Shown in pieces: positions 1-7,786 of a stretch of 34,353 nucleotides of DNA (position 1 is the first letter of the stretch; every line of letters starts with the position of its first letter). The notes under the pieces are model-generated. The model worked only from the letters and a program-made list of their open reading frames with translations, searched no databases and was not told where the DNA came from. The stretch is taken from contig JAWXAN010000058.1 of NCBI GenBank assembly GCA_034439475.1, forward strand, positions 1-34,353. Direction: 5' to 3'. The DNA is from Candidatus Zixiibacteriota bacterium. GTDB taxonomy: Bacteria > Zixibacteria > MSB-5A5 > GN15 > FEB-12. The position numbers were made by a program, and so were the translations under genes.

Positions 1-136
1 CCCGATCAAATTGTCTGCGTCTGTCCATCGATAGTACCTCCAGTGCCAAGCTAATCCAACCTTAGCAAACTGTTCACTAAATTGGGGCAAGATCAATCCT
101 GACCTACTAATATCGGAGAACCAGCCACAAAATAAC

Positions 137-1807
137 CTACTCCGGCTTTTTCGGCTCGACCATCACCGACTTCTCACGCTCGACACTCACAAGCCCAGGC
201 TTTGCCTTGCGCGGTTTCCGGACATACTTCCGCTCGGTATAAATAACCGGCACAAGCCGATCATTTTTAGCTCTGCTGTGAAATGCGGCAATTGCCGCGG
301 TCTCCTCGATTTCGCGCCGGGAGGGCGTAAATGATTTGTTTGGAAATTTCAATATAACATGCGAGCCGGGACATTGTTGGGCATGGAACCACAACTCATA
401 CGGACGAGCAAACTCAAATGTTGTCCGGTCATTGTCGGCTCCATCGCGACCAATAAAAATTGTCACACCGGTCGAAAGCGTGTGCGGACGATAGGGGAGC
501 CGCTGGAGACTCTCCTGCTTTTCTCCCACAATTGGCAAAAGGGATGCAAGCTCAGTTTGATAACGCGCAGTGGCATTTTCATAATCATTTCGGACGGATG
601 ACTGAACGGTTTCCAATTCTGCAAGTTCTTGACGTGTGACTTCGAGTCTTCGCTCAAGCAACTCCAATCCTTCGCGCCCTTTGCGGTGTTTTTTGAAATA
701 CGCTTCGGTGTTGCCGCTTGCCGAAAGCGCGGGATCAAGCGGAATACTGATTTTCCGTTGATCTTCGCTGAGGATGTCAGCGACAATTATTTCGGTCATT
801 CCCCTTTTGATCGTGGTATGATTTATCTGAAGCAGCTCACCGAGCTTTTTATATTGCTCGAATTTGCCGGCCTCGCGAATATCCCGTTCAATATGGACGA
901 TACGTTTTTTGAGTTTATCTATTCCCTTTTCAATGGAATTATGAACCCGCTCGCTGCTGTCTTCTTCATCAATTGCGGCCTGTTTTCGACCGAACATCTC
1001 GAGTACAGCCAGTGAGATTGATTTGAATTTCTCAGGGTCGGTTTCAACTGTTGTCAGTTTGAAGGGATAGGCTTCGAAGCTGCTCTTTATGGAATACAGA
1101 TAACCCGTCTCCATCGCTAAAAATCGCTCCGCCATTTCCTTCATTTTACCACAGAGTGTTTCAAACATGATATCTGTGAGAACGCTCAACTCAACAAAAT
1201 CCAGTCCGGCGCGCTTTACTGCTTCCTTTGATATAGTGCGGTTGAATCCGGTTACGCGTTTTTCTATGGCTGTAACAAGCGAAGGAAACTCTTCTTCGGC
1301 CATTTTTTCTCGAAGCGAGTGGGGGGTGATATCAAAGGGGTTGAGTTTGGATTGCATAATAACTGACTGATATTTTTCTCCCGGCTCGAATGTTTTGTTT
1401 CGAAGTGTTGCCTGACGTCCCCCCGATTCATCGAGAAACCAGATATTGCCATTCGGGCCGATGGCCTCGAATACAACTGTGCAGGTCTTGCCTTGGACAA
1501 GACACTTAAATTCAAATATCCGATCGAGGCCATGCTGGTCGATTGACTGTATGACGGCATCGTTGAGGCCAAAGATAGGCCATGGTTTCTCAGTTGTTTC
1601 GATTTTTATTTTGGATGCCGGAACGCAGAAATAGCCTGAGCCGCTTGGATGGAAAACAAACCCGAGGGCGCTCAGCGTTTTGTCTTTCCGAATGAAAAAA
1701 TAGGCGGCCCGCTCTTTTTTATAATATTCAGAGGAGACAATTGTCCCGCCAGCGCAGGTTTTTTTCAATTCAGCCACAAGCGCGGCGATATGTAGTGCGG
1801 TTTGCAT
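137..1807 (-). CDS. rqcH: RqcH/NFACT-family ribosome quality-control protein
   Basis: This 556-residue protein has the NFACT layout: an N-terminal NFACT-N domain (about 1-200), a charged central helical or coiled-coil part (about 290-410), and a C-terminal NFACT-R/DUF814 domain containing ELWFHAQQCPGSHVIL. Characterised RqcH proteins bind peptidyl-tRNA-obstructed 50S subunits and add C-terminal alanine tails that mark the stalled peptide for degradation. The Asp-Arg pair needed for tailing in Bacillus RqcH appears here as GLDRIFEF (D95-R96), so activity is plausible. It was formerly annotated as a fibronectin-binding protein. The ATG at 1807 has no clear Shine-Dalgarno. The gene is last in a minus-strand run, 56 bp after the PAP2 gene. 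A highly basic tail (KYVRKPRKAKPG) closes the protein. The 136 bases beyond the stop hold nothing I can recognise. Confidence 0.92.
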   Translation of the reverse strand: MQTALHIAALVAELKKTCAGGTIVSSEYYKKERAAYFFIRKDKTLSALGFVFHPSGSGYFCVPASKIKIETTEKPWPIFGLNDAVIQSIDQHGLDRIFEFKCLVQGKTCTVVFEAIGPNGNIWFLDESGGRQATLRNKTFEPGEKYQSVIMQSKLNPFDITPHSLREKMAEEEFPSLVTAIEKRVTGFNRTISKEAVKRAGLDFVELSVLTDIMFETLCGKMKEMAERFLAMETGYLYSIKSSFEAYPFKLTTVETDPEKFKSISLAVLEMFGRKQAAIDEEDSSERVHNSIEKGIDKLKKRIVHIERDIREAGKFEQYKKLGELLQINHTTIKRGMTEIIVADILSEDQRKISIPLDPALSASGNTEAYFKKHRKGREGLELLERRLEVTRQELAELETVQSSVRNDYENATARYQTELASLLPIVGEKQESLQRLPYRPHTLSTGVTIFIGRDGADNDRTTFEFARPYELWFHAQQCPGSHVILKFPNKSFTPSRREIEETAAIAAFHSRAKNDRLVPVIYTERKYVRKPRKAKPGLVSVEREKSVMVEPKKPE

Positions 1808-1863
1808 GGTGGCGAATATAGACTAAGAGCGAAAACGGAACAAGAAAGCGTTGGGGGCAGTAT

Positions 1864-2469
1864 CTAATCAATCACCGGTGGCCCAATCTTCTCTTCTGTA
1901 GCTACGGGCAAAACCCTCAGGCGTCCATTTCGAGGCAGCCCGTTATACAAATAGACCATTGCAAGCCCAACTGAGCCGCCTATCAGCCCCCCCGCGGCAA
2001 TATCGCCGGGGTAGTGCACACCGACACATACCCGGCTGAGCGCGACGAGCGCTGCGAAGACCAATAAATACCACAGCAGTCTTCGGTAGTACCAGGAAAA
2101 AAAGACAGCCAAACCAAAAGCATTTGCGGCATGGGCCGAAGGCATTGATTTGCCCGCTCCGCATGGAACCAACAGCCGAATATCGGTCAATTGCCCCGAA
2201 TGACACGGACGAGGTCGGTCAATTATTTCTTTCAGTACAGAACTCACAAGCTGGTCGCTGATAAGCACTACAAGCCCGGAGAACAATGCGAGCCAGCAAA
2301 GTTTGCGATCCCCTTTCCAGAACATCAGAATCAAAGCAAGGGCATAGAGAGTACGAAGGACATTATTTGATGTCAGAAACGGCATAATAAGATCAGTAAC
2401 CGGATTGGCCAGAGTAACATTGAAAAAATAGAAAAGCTCGCGGTCAATCCCGCCTAACCACTCAAACAT
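1864..2469 (-). CDS. PAP2-family membrane phosphatase
   Basis: This 201-residue polytopic membrane protein carries the three phosphatase signatures of the PAP2/lipid phosphate phosphatase superfamily, in order: KEIIDRPRPC, PSAHA (the PSGH motif with alanine replacing glycine, a common variant), and SRVCVGVHYPGD. The two histidines and the arginines of the active site are present. Family members dephosphorylate undecaprenyl pyrophosphate, phosphatidic acid or phosphatidylglycerol phosphate at the membrane; the substrate cannot be read from sequence. Four or five hydrophobic helices are visible. The ATG at 2469 lies inside the last codons of the upstream PfkB gene (8-bp overlap), which argues for translational coupling. 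The C-terminal 30 residues are polar and probably cytoplasmic. Confidence 0.9.
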   Translation of the reverse strand: MFEWLGGIDRELFYFFNVTLANPVTDLIMPFLTSNNVLRTLYALALILMFWKGDRKLCWLALFSGLVVLISDQLVSSVLKEIIDRPRPCHSGQLTDIRLLVPCGAGKSMPSAHAANAFGLAVFFSWYYRRLLWYLLVFAALVALSRVCVGVHYPGDIAAGGLIGGSVGLAMVYLYNGLPRNGRLRVLPVATEEKIGPPVID

Positions 2470-3379
2470 AAGTCACAGGAGCGTTTTTGAGGAATTTATT
2501 GAGCGCAGTGGCTGTTGGCAATCCTGTCCTCGCTCCGGGCTTCATACATTTTATTGCCGCTACTGCCGAGCCTAATTTGAGCCGTTCGGCAAGCGGTTGG
2601 TTATTCAACAATCCAAAGATATAACCGGTGTGAAAGGCATCCCCGGCCCCGGTTGTATCGACGGTTTCGACTATGTAAGCTGGATGGCGGACAAACGAGT
2701 CATTTTCACATCCGGTTGCTCCGGTAACCCCCTTGGTAACAACCACGGTACCGAGGCATAACCGACGCAGTGCAGTAATCGCATCTGTGGCATTTTTCGC
2801 TCCCGTATATGGAAACGCAAAGCTGTCGGCGACTATTAAATGGTCAACAAATGGAAAGATAGGCGAGACATCGTTTCGGATTGAACCGATATCAAAGGTA
2901 ATAATCGAACGATGCTTTTTACCCCATCGCGCCAGTTTGATGCATGCTTCCAGATCGCGCCCATCCAGATGAATGAGCTTGGGCACAGGGTACTCTTTGA
3001 GCTTTAGATCAGTTGGTTTTACCGACGCCCCGCGATAGAGCGAGATGGTTCTTCGGCCAGATCCTTCTTCCACAAATCCGAGCGCAGCGTCAGAGGATCC
3101 TTTCTTGCTCACTAAATATTTACTGCTGATATTTTCCCTGAGGAGCTCTTTGCGCATTTCTTTGCCGGCCAAGTCATCGCCCACGGCGGCAATGACAGCG
3201 CACTTGAGCCCAAGCCGAGTCAATCCAACCATGACACCCGGAACCGGACCGCCGCCATGAGTGTGGAGAGACGAAGCATCGACCTTGCCTCCGGCAGGGG
3301 GCAGGGATGGAACGGTGAAGAGAATATCATACGGCATTATCCCCAGTCCGAGGCAGTCAATTCTATGCGCTTTATTCAA
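2462..3379 (-). CDS. PfkB-family carbohydrate (ribokinase-like) kinase
   Basis: This 305-residue ribokinase-fold sugar kinase has an N-terminal strand and substrate region (CLGLGIMPYDILFTVP, then GGKVDAS and HTHGGGPVPGVMVGLTRLG) and the C-terminal PfkB signature DTTGAGDAFHTGY, whose GAGD aspartate is the catalytic base. The family transfers ATP gamma-phosphate to sugars, nucleosides or related alcohols; the substrate here is unknown. The start is a TTG codon at 3379 that overlaps the stop of yigZ, with GGAGG a few bases upstream. The next in-frame ATG lies inside the first beta-strand, so TTG is preferred. The gene sits between yigZ and the PAP2 gene with 8-bp overlaps at both ends, so the three are almost certainly co-translated. 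Confidence 0.88.
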   Translation of the reverse strand: MNKAHRIDCLGLGIMPYDILFTVPSLPPAGGKVDASSLHTHGGGPVPGVMVGLTRLGLKCAVIAAVGDDLAGKEMRKELLRENISSKYLVSKKGSSDAALGFVEEGSGRRTISLYRGASVKPTDLKLKEYPVPKLIHLDGRDLEACIKLARWGKKHRSIITFDIGSIRNDVSPIFPFVDHLIVADSFAFPYTGAKNATDAITALRRLCLGTVVVTKGVTGATGCENDSFVRHPAYIVETVDTTGAGDAFHTGYIFGLLNNQPLAERLKLGSAVAAIKCMKPGARTGLPTATALNKFLKNAPVTYV

Positions 3380-3983
3380 TCGCCTCCAGAGTCCCTTTGC
3401 CGGCAGTCAGCTCTGTGAATGCAAGACGGAGATCATTGCTGCGAGATTTTCTAATAGATACTTTCATAGATACATTTTCGGAAAATTCCGAATCGAGAAT
3501 ATTTACCTCAAGCTTCGGTGCAAGCTTTAGCCAGCGATCATAGAGCGAGAATTCCAATATCAGGCGGAATTGCTCCAACACAAACTGTTCTTTTCTTCCC
3601 GACTGTTCGAGAGCCAGCTTTGCCGTTTCAGAATACGCCCGCGCAAGCGGGCCGGTGCCGAGCTTTGTACCGCCAAAATAACGCGTGACAACAAGCAGGG
3701 TGTTCATCAACCCATGTCCGGTAAGAACATCGTAGATAGGTTTGCCTGCCGTTCCTTTCGGCTCGCCGTCATCAGAGTATTTGAATTTTTCACTGCCAGG
3801 CAGTCCGATTATCCAGGCAGTGCAATGATGACTTGCGGAAAATTCTCTTTTTTTAACCACCCCAATCATTGCCTGTGCTTCGTTCTGGTTTGTAACAAGA
3901 AATGTCTCCCCGATAAACCGTGATGCTTTCTCTTTCAGCTCTACTCGCGCAGACTGGCCGATGGTAAAATAGTGGTCATCCAT
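3372..3983 (-). CDS. yigZ: YigZ/IMPACT family (UPF0029) protein
   Basis: This protein has about 203 residues from the ATG at 3983; a TTG 15 bases upstream (3998) is the alternative. The UPF0029 signature is clear: KYSDDGEPKGTAGKPIYDVL, followed by LLVVTRYFGGTKLGTGPLARAY. The C-terminal part (about 135-203) matches the ferredoxin-like second domain of YigZ. The family is the bacterial relative of the eukaryotic translational regulator IMPACT; its biochemical role in bacteria is not established. Here it lies 29 bases after dprA and overlaps pfkB, in a run that ends with rqcH. The neighbours loosely suit a translation or stress function, but that is inference only. Confidence 0.9.
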   Translation of the reverse strand: MDDHYFTIGQSARVELKEKASRFIGETFLVTNQNEAQAMIGVVKKREFSASHHCTAWIIGLPGSEKFKYSDDGEPKGTAGKPIYDVLTGHGLMNTLLVVTRYFGGTKLGTGPLARAYSETAKLALEQSGRKEQFVLEQFRLILEFSLYDRWLKLAPKLEVNILDSEFSENVSMKVSIRKSRSNDLRLAFTELTAGKGTLEAIE

Positions 3984-4012
3984 AGTGACAGACTGCAATC
4001 AGATGAATCTGC

Positions 4013-4918
4013 TCAGACAAGAACTTTGATGATATTGTCGACTTTATCATATCCCTCTATGGGAATAAGCCCGTTGCTGAGAGCCTTGGCAAGACTGGTT
4101 TCATCGGCAAGGGCGCCGTAGCGCGGGTCAATAAAAATAAAGGCCAATTTGCCGATATCGTTGCAGAACTCTATGATATCATGCACTCGTTTTGAATCCG
4201 AATATACTTCGGTGATAACCACCGCCTGAGAGAGGCCGACCAACAAGCGATTGGAATCAAAGATAGTTTCTTCGCTAACCTGACGTTCAGGAGAATATTC
4301 GCTTATGACTCCTCCGGTCAAGGCAATATCAATGGCAAGCGGCATTGTGGCTGGGTCGGTTAAATTTTCAAAGCCTCGGTCAATAACGGCAAACGACGAT
4401 CCCTTGGAGACTTTGCTTCCTAAATGCACTGCGGCATCGGTTCCCAGTGTGAGGGAGGAAATAATCTGTATGCCGGCCTCGCTGAACCGTTTTGCCAGAG
4501 CGGATGTGATTTCGATTCCTTCAGCCGAGGCGTTTTCCGCCCCTAAAAGACCGATTGTTTTTTTATCGGGGTCCGACAACTGGCCGCGCACATAGAGCAG
4601 GGTCGGCGGGTCGTTGAGTTCAAGTAAAAGCGCCGGATATGGCTCTTCGAATCGCGAAGTAATCGTGATCTCGCGCGCCTTCAGGGATGAGATAAACTCT
4701 TGAGCTTCCTGAAGATGATCTGACGCCTCAACAATTTTACTTACAGTAACCGACGATAATCCCTCGATTTCTTGAAGCGATTCCCGCTCGGCCAGCAAAA
4801 TCTCCTCGGTCGTCAGATAGCGCCGGATAAGAAGATCAAAAAGTCGTGGGGAAATCTGGCCATATTTGCAGATGGCAAGCATCTGCACTACCGAACTGTA
4901 TTGTGTGAGATTAATCAT
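4013..4918 (-). CDS. Divergent DprA/SMF-family DNA-processing protein
   Basis: This protein has 301 residues from the ATG at 4918; the frame stays open further upstream but runs back into the preceding gene. The N-terminus (about 10-80) contains a helix-hairpin-helix stretch (EEILLAERESLQEIEGLSS), as in DprA. A Rossmann-like SMF domain follows, recognisable by LLGAENASAEGIE, the core around GTDAAVHLG, and NRLLVGLSQAVVITE. Canonical DprA binds single-stranded DNA and loads RecA during transformation. Several hallmark positions differ here: the usual G-S-R is G-A-E, the SGLARGID-type loop is SSLTLGTD, and the SGxxxTA stretch is absent (YSDSKRVHD instead). The protein may be a diverged paralogue with changed DNA binding. 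No other competence gene is visible. It sits 31 bases after the metzincin gene and 29 before yigZ. Confidence 0.72.
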   Translation of the reverse strand: MINLTQYSSVVQMLAICKYGQISPRLFDLLIRRYLTTEEILLAERESLQEIEGLSSVTVSKIVEASDHLQEAQEFISSLKAREITITSRFEEPYPALLLELNDPPTLLYVRGQLSDPDKKTIGLLGAENASAEGIEITSALAKRFSEAGIQIISSLTLGTDAAVHLGSKVSKGSSFAVIDRGFENLTDPATMPLAIDIALTGGVISEYSPERQVSEETIFDSNRLLVGLSQAVVITEVYSDSKRVHDIIEFCNDIGKLAFIFIDPRYGALADETSLAKALSNGLIPIEGYDKVDNIIKVLV

Positions 4919-4949
4919 AAGAGGCAATGTACGGATTGTGGTTTGCCTG

Positions 4950-6569
4950 TCAATCGTTGCCCGTTGAAAGCCATTCACGTCGCCCCTGCAATAGCACTTG
5001 AGCCTGCCAGTGGCCAAGCTCTGCGGCGCGGGTCATTGCATCCAGTGAGAATTGACCCTGAGTACAAAGGGCATAATAATAATGCAAGGCGGCATACCTT
5101 GGTTCTTTGGAGATGGCTTCGCGAAATAGCGAAGCCGCAACATTTACATTGCCGTTGGCATAGTGGCCGAAGGCCTCGCCAGCTAAGAGATAGACCGGTG
5201 ACTGCACAGACGTCTTCAATTGTTTTTCCTGATTTTTTGACCTTGCCGCGACCAGCCCACGGTATGCAATTGGAGGGAAGTCCACAAGCCTATGATTACC
5301 CCTAGACAGCATATCGCCCACTGTCGCTGCATACTCAACGGGATCACTCGGATCAAGCGAATCGGCAAGGGTATGGCGAATAATCTCGCGGTTGAAACTG
5401 TCGAAGTTTTCTGTGCCGGTCCAAGACAACATTGGCGACATAATTGAGTTCATATCCGAGACATGAATCGCTCCCATAAGATGGCCGATTTCATGAGCCA
5501 GTGAGCGGCCTGAAAACATTCCCTGCCAGTTGCGGAGGTCATGGTTAACGACGGGAAAAGCTTTGAGCAAAATTCGTGTACCGCCTATTTCGCTGAGTCC
5601 AATTTGGTCAGAATCCCGTCCGGTGAAAAAATCGACGCCATGTCCTCCGGTCAGCCCGATGATGAGGGTGTCGCCCTGAACGAGATAGTTTTCGCAGAAG
5701 TGATGAAATTGAAGGCTCAATGAACTATGGGCAATAAGAGTGTCTTGAACCTTCGAAATATCGACTCCAATAATTTCCAGAGAACAGTTAAATGCCTGTG
5801 CGAGAGTTGATGATGCAGTAATGACAATCCAAGCGGCTCTTTCTGTCCAATTGGATGCGTGTTCATTCACAAAGTTGCTGTCAACCAGTATTCGGGCAAA
5901 CAGATTTCTGCTGCCAATAATCTCGAGTGGAAGCGAGTTTCCAAGATCCAAGTTATCCACAAGTTTCTCCACTGTCCGTGCTAAAACAAATTCAAGCGGC
6001 TCGGCGGTAGATGAAATAAGCGAATCGACCGATCGGGTTTGGTTCGGGGTCCGGGGATGTATCCAGCGAGGGCGCGAAGTTTCAGTGACATTTGTTTTTT
6101 GTGCAGTTGTGAAACGATTTGTAGGAGGATCGTATTTCAGAAGCTCCGCCTTGATGCTAATATGCAGTTGTTCTTTCACCCTCTTAAACGAGTATCCGCG
6201 TTTTGAATTTGGCAATAAGAGAGGATCATCGGAAAGATATCCGGATACGCTTACAAACAATATGTTCGATAACGAGTCTGCTTGTGAAAAGTGATTGGCC
6301 GTCGCTTCCGGAATGCTCCCAACCATTTGAATGTTGGTTCCCGTGATTCTGTTCTGACGAAAGTCATATTCAAGATAATTCTTTACCGCGGCAGCCAGCG
6401 AGACATCGAAAGGAGTGCTTGCGGTTGATGGAACGTCTATCTCAAGCGATGGTTTGGCATCGACCGAATCTCTATTGGGATCGGGTTCTTTCGCTTCAGC
6501 CGAAAAAAATGCACACAGGCATAAAATAAAAAATCCCTCTACAGCCCAATGAGTTACCCGATTGTTCAT
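4950..6569 (-). CDS. Secreted metzincin-type zinc metalloprotease with C-terminal TPR
   Basis: This protein has about 539 residues from the ATG at 6569. The reading frame extends 31 codons further, but a hydrophobic signal peptide (about residues 8-25, FFILCLCAFFSAEAK) directly follows this ATG, and GGAGG abuts it. The zinc signature HEIGHLMGAIH (three His ligands plus catalytic Glu) is followed by NSIMSPMLSW, fitting a metzincin Met-turn. The N-terminal 250 residues match no domain I recognise. The C-terminal 90 residues look like one or two TPRs (AGEAFGHYANGNVNVAASLF, then YAALHYYYALC). Export and periplasmic or extracellular proteolysis are likely; the substrate is unknown. It heads the six-gene minus-strand block and is divergent from a TPR lipoprotein. 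Confidence 0.75.
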   Translation of the reverse strand: MNNRVTHWAVEGFFILCLCAFFSAEAKEPDPNRDSVDAKPSLEIDVPSTASTPFDVSLAAAVKNYLEYDFRQNRITGTNIQMVGSIPEATANHFSQADSLSNILFVSVSGYLSDDPLLLPNSKRGYSFKRVKEQLHISIKAELLKYDPPTNRFTTAQKTNVTETSRPRWIHPRTPNQTRSVDSLISSTAEPLEFVLARTVEKLVDNLDLGNSLPLEIIGSRNLFARILVDSNFVNEHASNWTERAAWIVITASSTLAQAFNCSLEIIGVDISKVQDTLIAHSSLSLQFHHFCENYLVQGDTLIIGLTGGHGVDFFTGRDSDQIGLSEIGGTRILLKAFPVVNHDLRNWQGMFSGRSLAHEIGHLMGAIHVSDMNSIMSPMLSWTGTENFDSFNREIIRHTLADSLDPSDPVEYAATVGDMLSRGNHRLVDFPPIAYRGLVAARSKNQEKQLKTSVQSPVYLLAGEAFGHYANGNVNVAASLFREAISKEPRYAALHYYYALCTQGQFSLDAMTRAAELGHWQAQVLLQGRREWLSTGND

Positions 6570-6593
6570 CCTCCGAAAGTAGAGAGATGACTC

Positions 6594-6622
6594 TTGTATT
6601 ACAAGAGTATATTGTCTATACT
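6594..6622 (+). promoter_or_regulatory. Sigma70-like promoter for the TPR lipoprotein gene
   Basis: TTGTAT (6594-6599) and TATACT (6617-6622) are separated by 17 bases. They lie between the divergent starts at 6569 (minus) and about 6648 (plus). Transcription from here would begin near 6629, which argues against the more upstream in-frame starts of the plus-strand gene. Confidence 0.5.
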
Positions 6623-6647
6623 TATGACCGTTATGCCCAGACCTGCC

Positions 6648-7502
6648 ATGCGATTCATTCAAGCCGCTATTGTCCCCTTTGTCGTTACGATAACGGGAAT
6701 TTTCTTTTTTGGCTGTAGCGGCAATGATTCGATTGAGTCACTAAAACAAAAGGGGGAGGAAGCCTTTTTAAATCAAAAGTATCCCCAGGCCCGTACCTAT
6801 TTCCGCAAAGCTTTGGCCAAAGCCCCATCAGACAGGGACGCCCTTTATTTTCTTGGGATGGCCAGCCGACGTGATTTTATTTATGACTCCGCCTTAACAT
6901 TCCTCAAGCGCGCCGATTTACTGTATCCGGGCGATAGGGAGATCTATACGCAGTTGTTGGAAGTGGCTTTGGCTATGCAGGATTGGGATATTGCCATTTC
7001 GGCAATTGGCGGACTTATAAAAACCGGCGACAGACCCGAAAGCCGTTACGCCCAACTCGCGGAGTTATGGGGACGCAACAATCACCCCGCGAACTCATAC
7101 TTCTATATCAAAAAAGCTCTTGAGGTTGAACCGGATAATCAGAATCACTACATCCAGGCCGCAAACCTCGCCGGTATTGTCGACTCGGTCCAGGCAGCCC
7201 TGGCCTACAATGACAGCGCTATTGCCCGATTTGGCTCGCTTGATCAGTTCATAACAAGCCGCGCGCTTATCTATATGTCCATGAAGGAATACACCAAAGC
7301 CGAAGAGCTGTATCGGAATATCTTTGTGAAGGATTCAAGCTTACCCTATGCAAGACTAAATCTTGCCAATTGCCTCGGGGCTCAGGAGAGCAAAGTAAAG
7401 AAGCAGGAAGCACTTAAGCTCTATACATCCATATTGGGCAAGATCGGACCGGAATTTAAGATTGATTCTTTGATTATAGACCTGAAAACCTCCCTAAAAT
7501 AA
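6648..7502 (+). CDS. TPR-repeat lipoprotein
   Basis: This protein has about 284 residues from ATG 6648; in-frame ATGs at 6624 and 6633 are alternatives. The N-terminus is a lipoprotein signal peptide: a basic start (MRF), a hydrophobic core, then FFFGC with the lipidated Cys followed by SGN. The rest is helical tetratricopeptide repeats, for example EEAFLNQKYPQARTYFRKAL (start of repeat 1), YFLGMASRRDFIYDSALTFL, and ALEVEPDNQNHYIQAANLAG. TPR lipoproteins act as scaffolds at the outer or inner membrane; no partner can be named. The gene is divergent from the metzincin gene, which also ends in TPR, so a shared role is possible but unproven. The C-terminus (KKQEALKLYTSILGKIG) is a final helical pair. 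Two small hairpins follow the stop. Confidence 0.8.
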   Translation: MRFIQAAIVPFVVTITGIFFFGCSGNDSIESLKQKGEEAFLNQKYPQARTYFRKALAKAPSDRDALYFLGMASRRDFIYDSALTFLKRADLLYPGDREIYTQLLEVALAMQDWDIAISAIGGLIKTGDRPESRYAQLAELWGRNNHPANSYFYIKKALEVEPDNQNHYIQAANLAGIVDSVQAALAYNDSAIARFGSLDQFITSRALIYMSMKEYTKAEELYRNIFVKDSSLPYARLNLANCLGAQESKVKKQEALKLYTSILGKIGPEFKIDSLIIDLKTSLK

Positions 7503-7505
7503 CAG

Positions 7506-7558
7506 TTGGGCAGGACTGTTGCCAATCCTACCCAACGCTGGGCTGTCCTAATGGACAG
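7506..7558 (+). other. Two hairpins just after the TPR gene stop
   Basis: The first hairpin pairs TTGGGCAGGA (7506-7515) with TCCTACCCAA (7526-7535) with one C-A mismatch. The second pairs CTGTCC (7543-7548) with GGACAG (7553-7558) around TAAT. Neither is followed by a T-run, so they are not clear terminators. They may stabilise the mRNA 3' end. The rest of 7559-7710 shows no gene. Confidence 0.3.
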
Positions 7559-7710
7559 AGACAGGAGGGGGGTTATTTATCTATCTACTACAACAGTCTA
7601 TTTTAAAGATTGTTTCATGGTTAAATAATTTTTTCTGATACCTAACCCGAAACCAAAATCCATCTCCCGTCATCATTTCAAGTTCCGTACAGGTTCTACA
7701 CCCAAAGTAT

Positions 7711-7744
7711 TAAAACCGACTGGTTTCTAACCAGCCGGTTTTAA
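7711..7744. terminator. Bidirectional Rho-independent terminator between convergent genes
   Basis: AAAACCGACTGGTT (7712-7725) and AACCAGCCGGTTTT (7729-7742) pair over 13 of 14 positions around a TCT loop. The stem is flanked by A/T-rich ends that give a T-tract in both directions. It lies between the convergent TPR lipoprotein gene and the MORN-like lipoprotein gene, so it can serve both. Confidence 0.7.
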
Positions 7745-7786
7745 TTAATTTAGATAAATTTGTGAGGTTTGTCGACTAAGAAAAGG

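Noticed and set aside
4772-5305. 177-codon plus-strand ORF spanning dprA and metzincin ends
   Set aside because: Antisense to two recognised genes and low-complexity basic composition.
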